From Aquisalimonas sp. (GTDB lineage Bacteria; Pseudomonadota; Gammaproteobacteria; Nitrococcales; Aquisalimonadaceae): DNA of 11,129 bases. A program made the translations under genes and the position numbers. Of this stretch, positions 1 through 8,553 are shown in pieces. Position 1 is the stretch's first letter, and every line of letters starts with the position of its first letter. The DNA is taken from NCBI GenBank assembly GCA_007127625.1, contig SKYZ01000293.1:1-11129 (forward strand), read 5' to 3'. A model generated the notes under the pieces. The model saw only the letters and a list, made by a program, of their open reading frames with translations, did no database searches and was not told the DNA's origin.

Positions 1-3000
1 CCGCAGGCGCCGTCACCGCCGCCCTGGATCCCCGCCGGTGCTTCCTTGCGGCTGTTGGCCAGCACCGCCACGGTCATGGGTTCCAGGAAGCACAGGCGCC
101 GCTCGACGCCGTCGCCGCCCCGCCACTGGCCGTCGCCGCCGGCCTCGTGGCGCACGGCGAAACCGTCCAGGCGGACCGGGAAGCGCGTCTCCAGCACCTC
201 CGGATCCGTGAGGCGGCTGTTGGTCATGTGCACATGCACGGCACTGGCGCCGTGGAAGCCGTCGCCCGCACCGGCACCGCCGCAAAGGGTCTCGTAGTGC
301 TGATGGGCATCGTTGCCGAAGGTGACGTTGTTCATGGTGCCCTGACTGTTGGCCATCACCCCCAGGGCCGCATACAGTGCGTCGGTGACCACCTGGCTCA
401 CTTCCACATTACCGGCAACCACCGCCGCCGGGTGGCGGGGGCTGAGCATGGAGCCGTCCGGGATCACCAGCTCGATGGGTTCCAGGCAACCATCGTTCAG
501 CGGAATGGTGTCCTGCACCAGGGTACGCAGGACGTACAGCACCGCCGCCCGGGTCACCGCCCGCGGCGCGTTGAAATTGCTGTCCTGCTGGGGGCTGGAA
601 CCGGTGAAGTCCACCACCGCCGAGCGACTCTCGCGGTCGACACGGATGGTCACCCGCACCACGGCGCCGCTGTCCAGGCGCTTTTCCCAGGTGCCGTCGC
701 CGAGCACGTCCAGCACCCGACGGACCTGCTCGGCGGCATTGGCCTGTACGTGGGCCATGTAGGCGTGCACCACGTCCAGGCCGTACTTTTCCACCAGCCC
801 GCGCAGTTCGTTGACACCGCGGTTGTTGGCGGCGATCTGGGCACGCAGGTCGCTCAGGTTCTGCTCGATGTTGCGGGCGGGGTGCGGGCCGCTGCCGAAG
901 AGATCCCGCAAGGCCTGTTCCTGCAACTCGCCGGCGTCGAGCACCTGCACATTGGTGATCAGCACGCCCTCGTCATCGATGTGGCGGCTGTGGGGCGGCA
1001 TGGAACCCGGCGTGAGACCGCCCACGTCGGCGTGGTGGGCGCGGCTGGCCACGTAGAAGATGATCTCGCCGCCGGCGTCGTCGAACACCGGCGTCACCAC
1101 GGTGATATCCGGCAGGTGGGTGCCGCCCTGGTAGGGGTCGTTGAGCATGAATACGTCGCCGGGCTGCATGGTGCCCTCGCGGGCGGCGATGATGGCGCGC
1201 ACGCTCTCGCCCATGGAGCCCAGGTGCACCGGCACGTGGGGGGCATTGGCCACCAGGCCGCCGACGGCGTCGAACACGGCGCAGGAGAAATCCAGCCGCT
1301 CCTTGATATTGGCGGACTGGGCGGTGTTCTCCAGGGTCACCCCCATCTGCTCGGCGACGTTCATGAACAGGTTATTGAACACCTCCAGCATCACCGGGTC
1401 CGCCTCGGTGCCGACGCCGGGGGCGGCCGTGGCGGCTTCCCGGTCCAGCAGCAGGTGGCCGTAGGGGTTCACGCGCAGGGACCAGCGCGGCTCCACGACA
1501 ATGGTGGACACCGGATCGCGGATGATGGCCGGACCGTCAATGCGGTCAGCGGGTGCCAGGGCTTCCCGGTCATAGACAGGCACGGTGCGCCGGGCACCCT
1601 CCATCCAGGCCTCCACGTGCCCCAGGGTATTCAGGCTGTCACCCGCGGCACGCGGCGCCCGCTCCGGTTCGCTACTGAGCGCGCCATCGCCGCCGATCAC
1701 CTCGATCACCGCGGCGGCGATCATCACCCGCTTGTCCGGCATGGTGAAGCCGAAGCGGATGCGGTGCATGGTCTCGAAATCGGCCCGCACCTCCTCGGCA
1801 TTGCCGTGGTCCACCAGCAGCGCGGTATCCGTGCCTTCGTAGCGGAGCTGCAGCTTGTGCACGGCGTGCAGCCCGTCGGCGGGCGCCCCCTGGGCCAGGA
1901 GTTCCTCCCGGCCCTCCTGCTCGGCCTGTTCCAGGCGCGGCGCCAGCCGCTCCAGAGTGTCGGCCTGCAGCGGCTCGTCCACGGCCAGTTCGCGCATGGT
2001 GGTGAGATCCGCCAGGCCCATGCCGTAGGCGGACAGCACCCCGGCGAAGGGGTGGATCAGCACCCGCGCCATGCCCAGGGCCTCGGCCACCCGGCAGGCG
2101 TGCTGACCGCCGGCACCGCCGAAACAGTTCAGGGTGTAGCCGGTGACGTCGTGCCCCCGCTGCACCGAGATCTGCTTGATGGCATTGGCCATGTTCTCCA
2201 CGGCAATGCGCAGGTAGCCCTCGGCCACCTCCTCCGGACTGCGCCGGTCGCCAGTCTCCCGGTGGATGCGCTCGGTGAGTTCCCGGAAGGCCTCGCGGGT
2301 GACCTCGGCATCCAGCGGCTCGTCGCCGTCCGGGCCGAACACCCGCGGGAAGAACTCCGGTTGCAATCGGCCCAGCATGACGTTGCAGTCGGTGACGGTG
2401 AGCGGCCCGCCGCGGCGGTAGCAGGCCGGCCCCGGGTCCGCGCCTGCGGATTCCGGGCCGACCCGGTAGCGGCTGCCGTCGAACCCGAGCCGCGAGCCGC
2501 CGCCGGCGGCGACGGTGTGGATGCGCATCATGGGCACGCGCATGCGCACGCCGCCGATGACGGTCTCGAAGCTGCGCTCGAACTCACCGTTGTAGTGGGC
2601 GACGTCCGTGGACGTGCCGCCCATATCGAAGCCGATGACCTGCTCGAAACCCGCCATGCGCGCGGTACGCACGCAGCCGACAATGCCGCCGGCGGGCCCC
2701 GAGAGGATGGCGTCCTTGCCCTCGAACCAGCGTGCGTCGGTGAGCCCGCCGTCGCTTTTCATGAACATCAGGCGGGTGCCGCCCAGCTCCGCGGCCACCT
2801 GCTCGGCGTAACGCTTGAGGATGGGCGAGAGGTAGGCGTCCACCACCGTGGTGTCGCCCCGCCCCACCAGGCGCATCAGCGGGCTCACCCGGTGGGAGAC
2901 GCTGACCTGCTCGAAACCCGCTTCGCGGGCGATGGCGGCCACCTGTTCCTCGTGGTCGGTGTAGCGGTAGCCGTGCATGAAGGCGATGGCACAGGCGGTA

Positions 3001-3488
3001 CAGCCGGCGTCGCGGGCCTCCTCCAGGGCAGCGCGCACGGCGTCCGCGTCCGGGGCGGCGAGCACTGCGCCGTCGGCGGCGACACGCTCGTCCACCTCGA
3101 TGACCCGGCGGTAGAGCTGCTCCGGCAGGCGGATATCCAGGGCAAAGATATCCGGACGGCTCTGGTAGCCGATGCGCAGGGCATCGGCGAAGCCGCGGGT
3201 GGTCACGAACACGGTGGGCTCGCCCTTGCGCTCCAGCAGGGCGTTGGTGGCCACGGTGGTGCCCATCTTCACCGACTCCAGACGCTCCGGCGCAATGGGG
3301 TCGCCCGGCTCCAGGCCCAGGAGATCGCGAATACCCTGCAGAGCCGCGTCACGATAGCGCTCCGGGTGCTCGGAGAGCACCTTGTGCATGACCATGGTGC
3401 CGTCCGGCCTGCGGCCGATCACGTCGGTGAACGTGCCACCCCGATCGATCCAGAACTGCCAGCGATCTTCCTGCCGATGCTGCATCAT
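1..3488 (-). CDS. oplAH: 5-oxoprolinase (ATP-hydrolysing), HyuA-HyuB fusion, 3' end cut by window
   Basis: Hydrolyses 5-oxo-L-proline to L-glutamate with ATP in the cytoplasm, recovering pyroglutamate. The minus frame stays open for 1162 codons from 3488 to the left edge. The N-terminus reads [14 protein letters not shown], the usual start of this family and its N-terminal nucleotide-binding loop. It is followed by a [15 protein letters not shown] segment (about residues 70-85) and [12 protein letters not shown] near residues 284-295 (hydantoinase A part). The HyuB half carries [15 protein letters not shown] and, near residues 1065-1095, the [17 protein letters not shown] signature. Bacterial homologues have about 1200 residues, so about 40 C-terminal residues lie outside the window. 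Start choice: ATGs at 3500, 3488 and 3485 are in frame. 3488 (or 3485) is preferred because GGGGG lies 5 bases upstream of it and homologues begin close to WQFW. It is divergent from the PilZ/GGDEF/EAL gene. A specialised hydantoinase is the alternative, but the [13 protein letters not shown] start favours oxoprolinase. Confidence 0.9.
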   Translation of the reverse strand, partial: MMQHRQEDRWQFWIDRGGTFTDVIGRRPDGTMVMHKVLSEHPERYRDAALQGIRDLLGLEPGDPIAPERLESVKMGTTVATNALLERKGEPTVFVTTRGFADALRIGYQSRPDIFALDIRLPEQLYRRVIEVDERVAADGAVLAAPDADAVRAALEEARDAGCTACAIAFMHGYRYTDHEEQVAAIAREAGFEQVSVSHRVSPLMRLVGRGDTTVVDAYLSPILKRYAEQVAAELGGTRLMFMKSDGGLTDARWFEGKDAILSGPAGGIVGCVRTARMAGFEQVIGFDMGGTSTDVAHYNGEFERSFETVIGGVRMRVPMMRIHTVAAGGGSRLGFDGSRYRVGPESAGADPGPACYRRGGPLTVTDCNVMLGRLQPEFFPRVFGPDGDEPLDAEVTREAFRELTERIHRETGDRRSPEEVAEGYLRIAVENMANAIKQISVQRGHDVTGYTLNCFGGAGGQHACRVAEALGMARVLIHPFAGVLSAYGMGLADLTTMRELAVDEPLQADTLERLAPRLEQAEQEGREELLAQGAPADGLHAVHKLQLRYEGTDTALLVDHGNAEEVRADFETMHRIRFGFTMPDKRVMIAAAVIEVIGGDGALSSEPERAPRAAGDSLNTLGHVEAWMEGARRTVPVYDREALAPADRIDGPAIIRDPVSTIVVEPRWSLRVNPYGHLLLDREAATAAPGVGTEADPVMLEVFNNLFMNVAEQMGVTLENTAQSANIKERLDFSCAVFDAVGGLVANAPHVPVHLGSMGESVRAIIAAREGTMQPGDVFMLNDPYQGGTHLPDITVVTPVFDDAGGEIIFYVASRAHHADVGGLTPGSMPPHSRHIDDEGVLITNVQVLDAGELQEQALRDLFGSGPHPARNIEQNLSDLRAQIAANNRGVNELRGLVEKYGLDVVHAYMAHVQANAAEQVRRVLDVLGDGTWEKRLDSGAVVRVTIRVDRESRSAVVDFTGSSPQQDSNFNAPRAVTRAAVLYVLRTLVQDTIPLNDGCLEPIELVIPDGSMLSPRHPAAVVAGNVEVSQVVTDALYAALGVMANSQGTMNNVTFGNDAHQHYETLCGGAGAGDGFHGASAVHVHMTNSRLTDPEVLETRFPVRLDGFAVRHEAGGDGQWRGGDGVERRLCFLEPMTVAVLANSRKEAPAGIQGGGDGAC

Positions 3489-3505
3489 TGGCGCCCCCAT
3501 GCGTC

Positions 3506-3591
3506 GAACAACCGGGATTGTACTACTCCTCCGACCTGCAGCCGCACGCATGCCGCCTTGTCGCCACGACCAATGCCACTGAACAACCGGG
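3506..3591. repeat. 11-bp direct repeat GAACAACCGGG, two copies
   Basis: The exact sequence GAACAACCGGG occurs at 3506-3516 and again at 3581-3591, both on the plus strand, 75 bp apart (close to seven helical turns). The first copy abuts the candidate -10 of oplAH on its downstream side. The second lies in the spacer of the candidate plus-strand promoter. This arrangement would suit a paired operator for one DNA-binding protein, but no regulator is known to me for this motif. Confidence 0.5.
3517..3522 (-). promoter_or_regulatory. Candidate -10 element for oplAH
   Basis: The minus strand reads TACAAT, five of six bases matching the sigma-70 -10 consensus. It is placed so that transcription would begin near 3510, leaving a short leader of about 20 nt before the 3488 start. 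No recognisable -35 hexamer lies 16-18 bp upstream (GCGGCT at 17 bp), so it would need an activator or the call is wrong. Confidence 0.35.
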
Positions 3592-3607
3592 GCACGTCCT
3601 ATATACT
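3579..3607 (+). promoter_or_regulatory. Candidate sigma-70 promoter for the PilZ/GGDEF/EAL gene
   Basis: TATACT at 3602-3607 matches five of six -10 consensus bases, and CTGAAC at 3579-3584 is a weak -35 (three of six) with a 17-bp spacer. Transcription would start near 3614, giving a leader of about 115 nt that contains the hairpin at 3632-3656. Confidence 0.4.
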
Positions 3608-3631
3608 CTGGCACAACGACACGTGTGCGGG

Positions 3632-3656
3632 GTCTGCTGCCGCACCGGCAGCGGAC
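3632..3656 (+). other. Strong hairpin in the 5' leader of the PilZ/GGDEF/EAL gene
   Basis: Bases 3632-3642 pair with 3646-3656 around a CAC loop. The stem is 11 bp, perfect except for one G-U pair. It lies about 20-40 nt into the predicted leader and 72 nt before the ATG. No U-run follows, so it is not an intrinsic terminator. It could stabilise the transcript or be part of a leader regulator. I do not recognise a known riboswitch fold here. Confidence 0.5.
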
Positions 3657-3728
3657 GGCGGGACAGGCGCGAGCGGTTGCAGCCCGACAGTGGCAAGGAG
3701 GCCGACGGGGCTGCGCAGCGGAGGTGAA

Positions 3729-6700
3729 ATGGGTGCGGAAAAGCGGGCGTTCACGCGGCACGAGGTGCGGTGGGACGCGGAAGTGCATACTCCCGCCGGC
3801 GCGGCGCTGGCCATGGAGATCCGCGATTTCTGCGAAGGTGGCGTGTTCCTGGTGGCCGCAAGCCGCACCGTCGCGGCAAGCCTGAAGCAGGTCGTCACCC
3901 CCGGGGACGCGATCACCCTGCACATGCGCGATCCCTTCAACGGTCGCGACCTGCGCACCCGCGCCCGCGCCGCCCACGTGACCACCACGGGTCTGGGCCT
4001 GAGCTTCTACCAGCCGGCGCCGGCCATGATCACCGGACTGATGGCGGTGAATGCCGGCCAGGTCGGTGCCGGCAGTGGCGATGCAGCCGACGAGCCGCCC
4101 CCACTGGGGAGCAGGGAGCGGGAGGCGTTCCGGCGCATCCTCGGCGAGTGCCTGCCGCTGATCCAGGACTACCTGGGTCACAGCCTGGACACCTTCATCA
4201 CCCAGGCGGAGGCCCGGTTGCTGACCGCCTCCGACAAGGCCACCAGCCCAGCCGAACAATCCGACTTCTTCAACGCCCGCAAGCGGCTGCAGTCCCGCTC
4301 CCAGGAGGTGCGCAGCGCCCTGCTTGCCGACGCGGAAGCGGCCTGGAACGATCTCGGCCAGTTCACCATCCCGGGGAACAACAATCAGCCGGGCCAACTG
4401 GCGCTGGTGGACGACGCCGACTTCGAGGACTGGCTGGCACGCTCGGAGTTGATCACCCGGGCCGAGAGCCGCAGCAGGGTTCGCCTGCGCTTCCTGCACC
4501 GACGGTTGTCCCGGGCGGCGGGCGTGCGCATCGAGGAGGAGCGCAACCCGGTCTCCCCCGCGGCCCTGTGCTATTTCGTCAGTCGCCGTATGGACGCGCT
4601 GAAACTCACGCTGCAGACACGGAAGGTGGTCTACCAGGCGTTCGGCAAGACCGTTCTTCAGCAGAGCGGGGTGCTTTACGACACGCTGAACACCCGGCTG
4701 CGGGAGCGGAACGTTCTCCCGGACCTGGAGGAAGAGCGTCACACCATCACCAATGTCCGCAGCGAAGGCCAGCGCCCCGATGGCGCCCGGACCGATGGCG
4801 TCGACGGGCAGGGAGCCACGGCCAGCGGCGGTGCGGAGCAAGGTCCAGGCGCAGGTTTCGGCTCACTGATGGACAGTGTGCGCTCGCTGTTCCAGCGTCA
4901 GCGGAGCGCGAGCGCGAGCGCGGGTGCGGACGCCAGTCCGGGCGTCGAGTCCGCAGCTCCCGACAGCCAGCCCGCCGGTCCGGCGCCGAGCCGGGAGGCC
5001 GTGATCGAGGCGGCGGCTACGATCCAGCCACCGACGGCCGACCGGGCGGGAATGCGCGAACAGGTGGAAAGCCGGCTGCGGGAGGCCGGGGCGCCGGCCC
5101 TGGACGCCGCCACGGCCGAATCCGTGGACCTGCTGGAGACCTGGATCACGGGCGTCCAGCGCACCGGCGACCAGGCGGACCAGCTCCGCGCCTGGGTCAA
5201 CGCCCTGGCACCGGTGGCCCTGCGCCTGGAGCTCAATGACGGCAGTTTCCTGTCGCGCCGGGACCATGGTCTGCACCGGCTCATCGACCACCTGGACCGG
5301 GCCGCGGACATCCTGGGATCGCTGGATGACAACCAGCGCGAAGGCATGCGCGGGGCCATCGAAGAAATCCTGACGACGGTGAACCGGGACGCCGACGAGC
5401 CGGACACCCTGGTGGAAGCCTGCGACTCCCTGGCCAAACTCACCGACAATCCCCAGCGACGGGTCAGCGCCAATGTCGAACGGCTGCGGGAGCGCTACGA
5501 GGGCTCCGAGCGCCTGGACGAGGCGCGACGCCAGGTGCAGGACAGCCTCGCGGATCAGTTGGGGGACAGCCGGATTCCGGAGCCGGTGCAGAACCTGCTG
5601 GACAGCGGCTGGCAGCACCATCTGGTGCTGACCTACCTGCGCGATGGCAAGGAGGGCGACACCTGGGAGCGCGGCCTGCGGGCGGTGGACCTGCTGGTGC
5701 GCGCGCTGGGCGGTCAGGATGGCAGGCGCCATGGCATCAAGCAGCCACAACGGCTGCTGGAGTACCTGCGCCACCACATGGACCGCCTCGGTCGCCCGTC
5801 CCGGGAAAGCGACCACGCCGTGGACACACTGGCGTACTGGGTCACCGGCGAGGGCCGCGACATCGTGCCGCCCCAGTCCGCCCCCCTGGCCCCGCTACAG
5901 CATCCGGACACCCCCGATCTGCCCGAGGAGTGGCTGGGCCAGGCAAAGCTTCTGAACCCGGGCACCTGGGTCATCTTCCGCGACACGCAGGGGTTGCCCA
6001 AGCCACGGCGACTGGCGTGGACGGATCGCCGCCGCTCCCGCTTCGTGTTCGTCGACGAGGGCGGCCGCAAGGCCGAGGACCTGAACCTCGAGGAACTGGC
6101 GCGGGCGTTCGGCGAAGAGCGGGCCGCAACCGCCGGAAACCTGGACCTGCCCGCCACCGAACGGCGCTGGCAGGAGATGCTGGAGGGCCTCAACCGCCAG
6201 CTCGTGCACCAGGCCACCCACGATGATCTCACCGGGCTGCTGAACCGCCGCACCTTCGAGCGCCGGATCCGCCACGTGCTGGAACACGCCCGGGGCCGCA
6301 AGGTGAATCAGGCCACGGCCTGCCTGTTCTCCCTGGACGATTTCAAGCTGGTGAACAACACCCTGGGGCACCGTGGCGGCGATCAGATCCTGCGCCAGTT
6401 GGGCCAGCGCCTCCAGGATGCCCTGCCCGCCCAGGGGGTGGTGGCACGCATGGGGGGTGACGAATTCGCGGTACTGATGCGTGGGGTCGAGGGCGAGGCC
6501 GGCGCTGCCTTTGCCGAAGAACAGCGCCGCGCCATCCGTGACTGGCGACCGCAGGTGGACGGCCAGAACACCAGCCTCAGTGTCAGCGTCGGCATTCTCA
6601 CCTTTTCACCGGAAACCCACGGCGTGAGCGACGTGCTCCGGGACCTGGAGAACGCCTGCACCACCGCCCGTGAACAGGGTGGCAACCGCTGTCACGTCAC

Positions 6701-7508
6701 CGACGCGCAGGATCTCGAAGCGGCCGACCTGCGCAGCAACGTGGAACAGGTGGCCCGCGTGGACCGGGCGCTGGAGTCCGAACGCCTGGAGCTCTCCTGT
6801 CAGCGCATCGAGCCGCTGACCCAGGGCCGGGCGCCCCTGTACGAAGTGCTCATCGCCAGTGCCGGTGATCCGCAGAACGCCATCCGGCCGCACGAATTCA
6901 TCCCGGCCGCCGAGCGCTTCGGCCGCATGCCGGCGGTGGACCGCTGGGTCATCCGCGACACCTTTGCCTGGTGCGCCGCGAATCCCGGGCGACTGGACGA
7001 GGTGGACGCCCTGTGCATCAACCTCTCCGCCCAGACCCTGGCGGACGTGGACTTCGCCCAGTGGCTGCGACAGACGCTGCAGTCCCACCAGGTGCAGGCC
7101 AGCAAGATCTGCTTCGAACTCACCGAGACGGCGGCCACCGCCAATCTCGGGCTGACCGCGGACCTGCTGCTGGCACTGAAGGATCTCGGCTGCCGCTTCG
7201 CGCTGGACGATTTCGGCGGCGGGCTGTCATCCTATACGGATCTGAAGAATCTGCCTGCCGACATCCTCAAGATTGACGGCGCGTTCATCCGCGACATGGA
7301 CCGCAACGCGGCGGATCGCAACGTGGTGCAATCGGTTCACGATCTGGCCCACCATCTGGGCAAACTCACCGTGGCGGAATTCGTGGAGACAGAGGACGTC
7401 TATCAGCAGGCCCGGGAACTGGGGCTGGACTACGTGCAGGGGTACCACGTGGAACGGCCTTGCCCACTGGATGAACTGGGACTGCAGCGGCTGGACCTTC
7501 CGGTGTAG
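3729..7508 (+). CDS. PilZ-DUF1631-GGDEF-EAL cyclic-di-GMP signalling protein
   Basis: A 1259-residue cytoplasmic protein with no signal peptide or membrane segment visible. Start: ATG 3729 with GGAGG at 3720-3724. Domains in order: PilZ (about 6-100) with RxxxR at R10/R14 and DFCEGG at 33-38. DUF1631 (about 130-805) is recognised from [28 protein letters not shown] and, near its end, [11 protein letters not shown] followed by a RLAW...FVFVD stretch. It is interrupted by a low-complexity linker (about 345-437). GGDEF (about 825-990) has intact GGDEF at 909-913. EAL (about 1010-1255) has EVL at 1039-1041, N1098, E1130, D1160/D1161, K1181, E1217 and Q1237. Two oddities: the first metal-binding Asp of GGDEF is S868, and the Arg of the EALxR motif is A1043. 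No RxxD inhibitory site precedes GGDEF. It likely binds c-di-GMP through PilZ. Phosphodiesterase activity is possible, cyclase activity doubtful. DUF1631 function is unknown to me. It appears to be a single-gene unit. Confidence 0.92.
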   Translation: MGAEKRAFTRHEVRWDAEVHTPAGAALAMEIRDFCEGGVFLVAASRTVAASLKQVVTPGDAITLHMRDPFNGRDLRTRARAAHVTTTGLGLSFYQPAPAMITGLMAVNAGQVGAGSGDAADEPPPLGSREREAFRRILGECLPLIQDYLGHSLDTFITQAEARLLTASDKATSPAEQSDFFNARKRLQSRSQEVRSALLADAEAAWNDLGQFTIPGNNNQPGQLALVDDADFEDWLARSELITRAESRSRVRLRFLHRRLSRAAGVRIEEERNPVSPAALCYFVSRRMDALKLTLQTRKVVYQAFGKTVLQQSGVLYDTLNTRLRERNVLPDLEEERHTITNVRSEGQRPDGARTDGVDGQGATASGGAEQGPGAGFGSLMDSVRSLFQRQRSASASAGADASPGVESAAPDSQPAGPAPSREAVIEAAATIQPPTADRAGMREQVESRLREAGAPALDAATAESVDLLETWITGVQRTGDQADQLRAWVNALAPVALRLELNDGSFLSRRDHGLHRLIDHLDRAADILGSLDDNQREGMRGAIEEILTTVNRDADEPDTLVEACDSLAKLTDNPQRRVSANVERLRERYEGSERLDEARRQVQDSLADQLGDSRIPEPVQNLLDSGWQHHLVLTYLRDGKEGDTWERGLRAVDLLVRALGGQDGRRHGIKQPQRLLEYLRHHMDRLGRPSRESDHAVDTLAYWVTGEGRDIVPPQSAPLAPLQHPDTPDLPEEWLGQAKLLNPGTWVIFRDTQGLPKPRRLAWTDRRRSRFVFVDEGGRKAEDLNLEELARAFGEERAATAGNLDLPATERRWQEMLEGLNRQLVHQATHDDLTGLLNRRTFERRIRHVLEHARGRKVNQATACLFSLDDFKLVNNTLGHRGGDQILRQLGQRLQDALPAQGVVARMGGDEFAVLMRGVEGEAGAAFAEEQRRAIRDWRPQVDGQNTSLSVSVGILTFSPETHGVSDVLRDLENACTTAREQGGNRCHVTDAQDLEAADLRSNVEQVARVDRALESERLELSCQRIEPLTQGRAPLYEVLIASAGDPQNAIRPHEFIPAAERFGRMPAVDRWVIRDTFAWCAANPGRLDEVDALCINLSAQTLADVDFAQWLRQTLQSHQVQASKICFELTETAATANLGLTADLLLALKDLGCRFALDDFGGGLSSYTDLKNLPADILKIDGAFIRDMDRNAADRNVVQSVHDLAHHLGKLTVAEFVETEDVYQQARELGLDYVQGYHVERPCPLDELGLQRLDLPV
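4904..4921 (+). repeat. Tandem GAGCGC hexamer, three copies
   Basis: Three exact GAGCGC units run in tandem inside the linker of the PilZ/DUF1631 protein and encode alternating Ser-Ala. Being 6 bp, copy-number change would keep the frame, so the linker could vary in length between strains without breaking the gene. Confidence 0.65.
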
Positions 7509-7515
7509 TTTTTAG

Positions 7516-7543
7516 TTTACATATCCTATACATTTATTGTACA
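7516..7543 (+). promoter_or_regulatory. AT-rich folE promoter region with three 11-bp-phased TNTACA hexamers
   Basis: TTTACA (7516-7521), TATACA (7527-7532) and TGTACA (7538-7543) recur at exactly 11-bp steps in a strongly AT-rich stretch (about 7505-7550), in sharp contrast to the GC-rich surroundings. This is the only room for a folE promoter: the upstream stop codon is at 7508. A possible reading is -35 TTTACA at 7516 with -10 TACAAG at 7540 (18-bp spacer), or -10 TATACA at 7527. The phased hexamers may be a repeated operator on one face of the helix, or chance in AT-rich promoter DNA. Confidence 0.45.
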
Positions 7544-7578
7544 AGTTTGCCGACGCAATGGCCGGGCCGGAGAACCCC

Positions 7579-8136
7579 ATGAATCTTGACGACATGACCG
7601 ACTCCTTCAACCGCATCATCCGCGCCGTGGGCGAGGATGTCTCGCGGGACGGTCTGCAGAAGACCCCGGAACGGGCCGCCCAGGCCTTTGCCTACCTTAC
7701 GGAAGGCTATAACCAGAACCTGGAAGAACTGGTCAACGGCGCCATCTTCCCGTCGGACAACGACGAGATGGTCATCGTCCGGGACATCGAGTTCTACTCC
7801 CTGTGCGAGCATCACCTGCTGCCGTTTCTCGGTCGTGCCAACGTCGCCTACATTCCCAACGGCAAGGTCATCGGGCTGTCGAAGATCGCCCGGATCATCG
7901 ACATGTACGCCCGGCGTTTCCAGATCCAGGAGAACATGACCAAGGAGATCGCCGACGCCGTCATGAGCGTCACCGACGCCAAGGGCGTGGCCGTGCACCT
8001 GAACGCGCGCCACATGTGCATGATGATGCGCGGCGTCGGCAAGCAGAACTCCAGCATGACCACATCGGTGATGCTGGGCACGTTCCGGGAGTCGCAATCC
8101 ACCCGCAACGAGTTCCTGCAGCTCATCAAGAGCTAG
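7579..8136 (+). CDS. folE: GTP cyclohydrolase I (FolE, type IA)
   Basis: Converts GTP to 7,8-dihydroneopterin triphosphate and formate, the first step of folate and tetrahydropterin synthesis, as a cytoplasmic homo-oligomer. The 185-residue product has the family hallmarks: [11 protein letters not shown] near residues 27-37, the zinc site C76 and H79 in [18 protein letters not shown], and the second zinc cysteine C147 in HMCMMMRGV. Start: ATG 7579 is chosen because GGAG (7569-7572) lies 6 bases upstream and MNLDDM is a natural N-terminus. ATG 7558 (seven residues longer) and TTG 7537 are in frame but lack a Shine-Dalgarno sequence. It is first in an operon, with folX 10 bases downstream. The pairing with folX suggests this copy may serve monapterin synthesis. 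Whether another folE exists in the genome cannot be seen here. Confidence 0.96.
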   Translation: MNLDDMTDSFNRIIRAVGEDVSRDGLQKTPERAAQAFAYLTEGYNQNLEELVNGAIFPSDNDEMVIVRDIEFYSLCEHHLLPFLGRANVAYIPNGKVIGLSKIARIIDMYARRFQIQENMTKEIADAVMSVTDAKGVAVHLNARHMCMMMRGVGKQNSSMTTSVMLGTFRESQSTRNEFLQLIKS

Positions 8137-8146
8137 GAGAATCCAC

Positions 8147-8551
8147 ATGAGTGTGGCCGAAGAGATGCTGGAGCCGGGGCCGGCCCGGGTCGAGAGCTCG
8201 CGCATCCGCATCAAGAACCTGCGCCTGCGAACCTTCGTGGGCCTGAACGAGGAGGAGCAGCAGAAGCGCCAGGACGTGGTGATCAACATCACCATCGATT
8301 ACGAAGCCCTGCGCGCTGCCGCCTCCGACTCCCCGGACGACGCGCTGAACTACCGCACCATCACCAAGCAGGTGATCGAGCTCGTGGAGGACAACCGCTT
8401 CCTGCTGCTGGAGAAACTCGTCCACGACGTCATCAAGCTGGTGCTCGGCCACCAGGCCGTGGACAGCGTGCAGGTGGAAGTGGACAAGCCCCACGCCCTG
8501 CGCTTCGCCGATTCCGTCTCGCTGACCATGGCCGCCAGTCGCCGGGAGTGA
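8147..8551 (+). CDS. folX: Dihydroneopterin triphosphate 2'-epimerase (FolX)
   Basis: Epimerises 7,8-dihydroneopterin triphosphate at C2' to dihydromonapterin triphosphate, using the FolE product directly. The product has 134 residues. From residue 19 it reads RIRIKNLRLRTFVGLNEEE, then DALNYRTITK, NRFLLLEKL and VDKPHALRFADSVSLT, which tracks E. coli FolX as I remember it (IRIKNLRLRTFIGIKEEE, DALNYRTVTK, NRFSLLEKL, DKLHALRYADSVSMT) far more closely than FolB. The conserved Glu (in NEEE) and Lys (in VDKPHALR) expected for the aldolase/epimerase fold are present. The N-terminus is about 14-18 residues longer than in E. coli; ATG 8165 is an alternative start. AGGAG at 8135-8139 overlaps the folE stop and is 7 bases from ATG 8147, so the genes are co-transcribed. 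No folM is in the window. FolB (aldolase) is the less likely alternative. Confidence 0.92.
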   Translation: MSVAEEMLEPGPARVESSRIRIKNLRLRTFVGLNEEEQQKRQDVVINITIDYEALRAAASDSPDDALNYRTITKQVIELVEDNRFLLLEKLVHDVIKLVLGHQAVDSVQVEVDKPHALRFADSVSLTMAASRRE

Positions 8552-8553
8552 CC

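Larger units (their letters stand above)
3489..3728. other. Divergent intergenic region between oplAH and the PilZ/GGDEF/EAL gene
   Basis: This 240-base gap separates two genes that point away from each other, so it must hold both promoters. I see a TACAAT hexamer on the minus strand, TATACT on the plus strand, an 11-bp direct repeat and a leader hairpin, each listed separately. No convincing small gene lies here. Confidence 0.7.

Noticed and set aside
3710..3719. Palindrome GCTGCGCAGC directly before the ribosome binding site
   Set aside because: It has no loop and only a 3-bp hairpin is possible. Such palindromes are common in GC-rich DNA and nothing else supports an operator here.
147..3728. 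A plus-strand frame open for about 3.6 kb, continuous with the PilZ/GGDEF/EAL gene, looking like a giant 2453-residue protein
   Set aside because: It is the antisense of the 5-oxoprolinase gene, whose minus-strand translation shows clear family motifs throughout. The open plus frame has His/Gly/Val-rich low-quality sequence typical of antisense frames in GC-rich genes. The real start is ATG 3729 with its own GGAGG.
4863..5816. A 317-codon minus-strand frame opposite the DUF1631 region
   Set aside because: There are no recognisable domains, and the sense strand is a well-supported coding region.
7485..7518. A possible terminator at the end of the GGDEF/EAL gene (T-run after the stop)
   Set aside because: The T-rich stretch is there, but only 3-bp stems can form before it, so it is better read as part of the AT-rich folE promoter region.
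7538..7545. Palindrome TTGTACAA upstream of folE as a stand-alone operator
   Set aside because: Eight bases is too short to claim a site, and it overlaps the third phased hexamer, which is the more striking pattern.
7537..7578. Upstream folE starts (TTG 7537, ATG 7558)
   Set aside because: Neither has a Shine-Dalgarno, and both sit in or next to the AT-rich promoter-like region. ATG 7579 has GGAG at ideal spacing.
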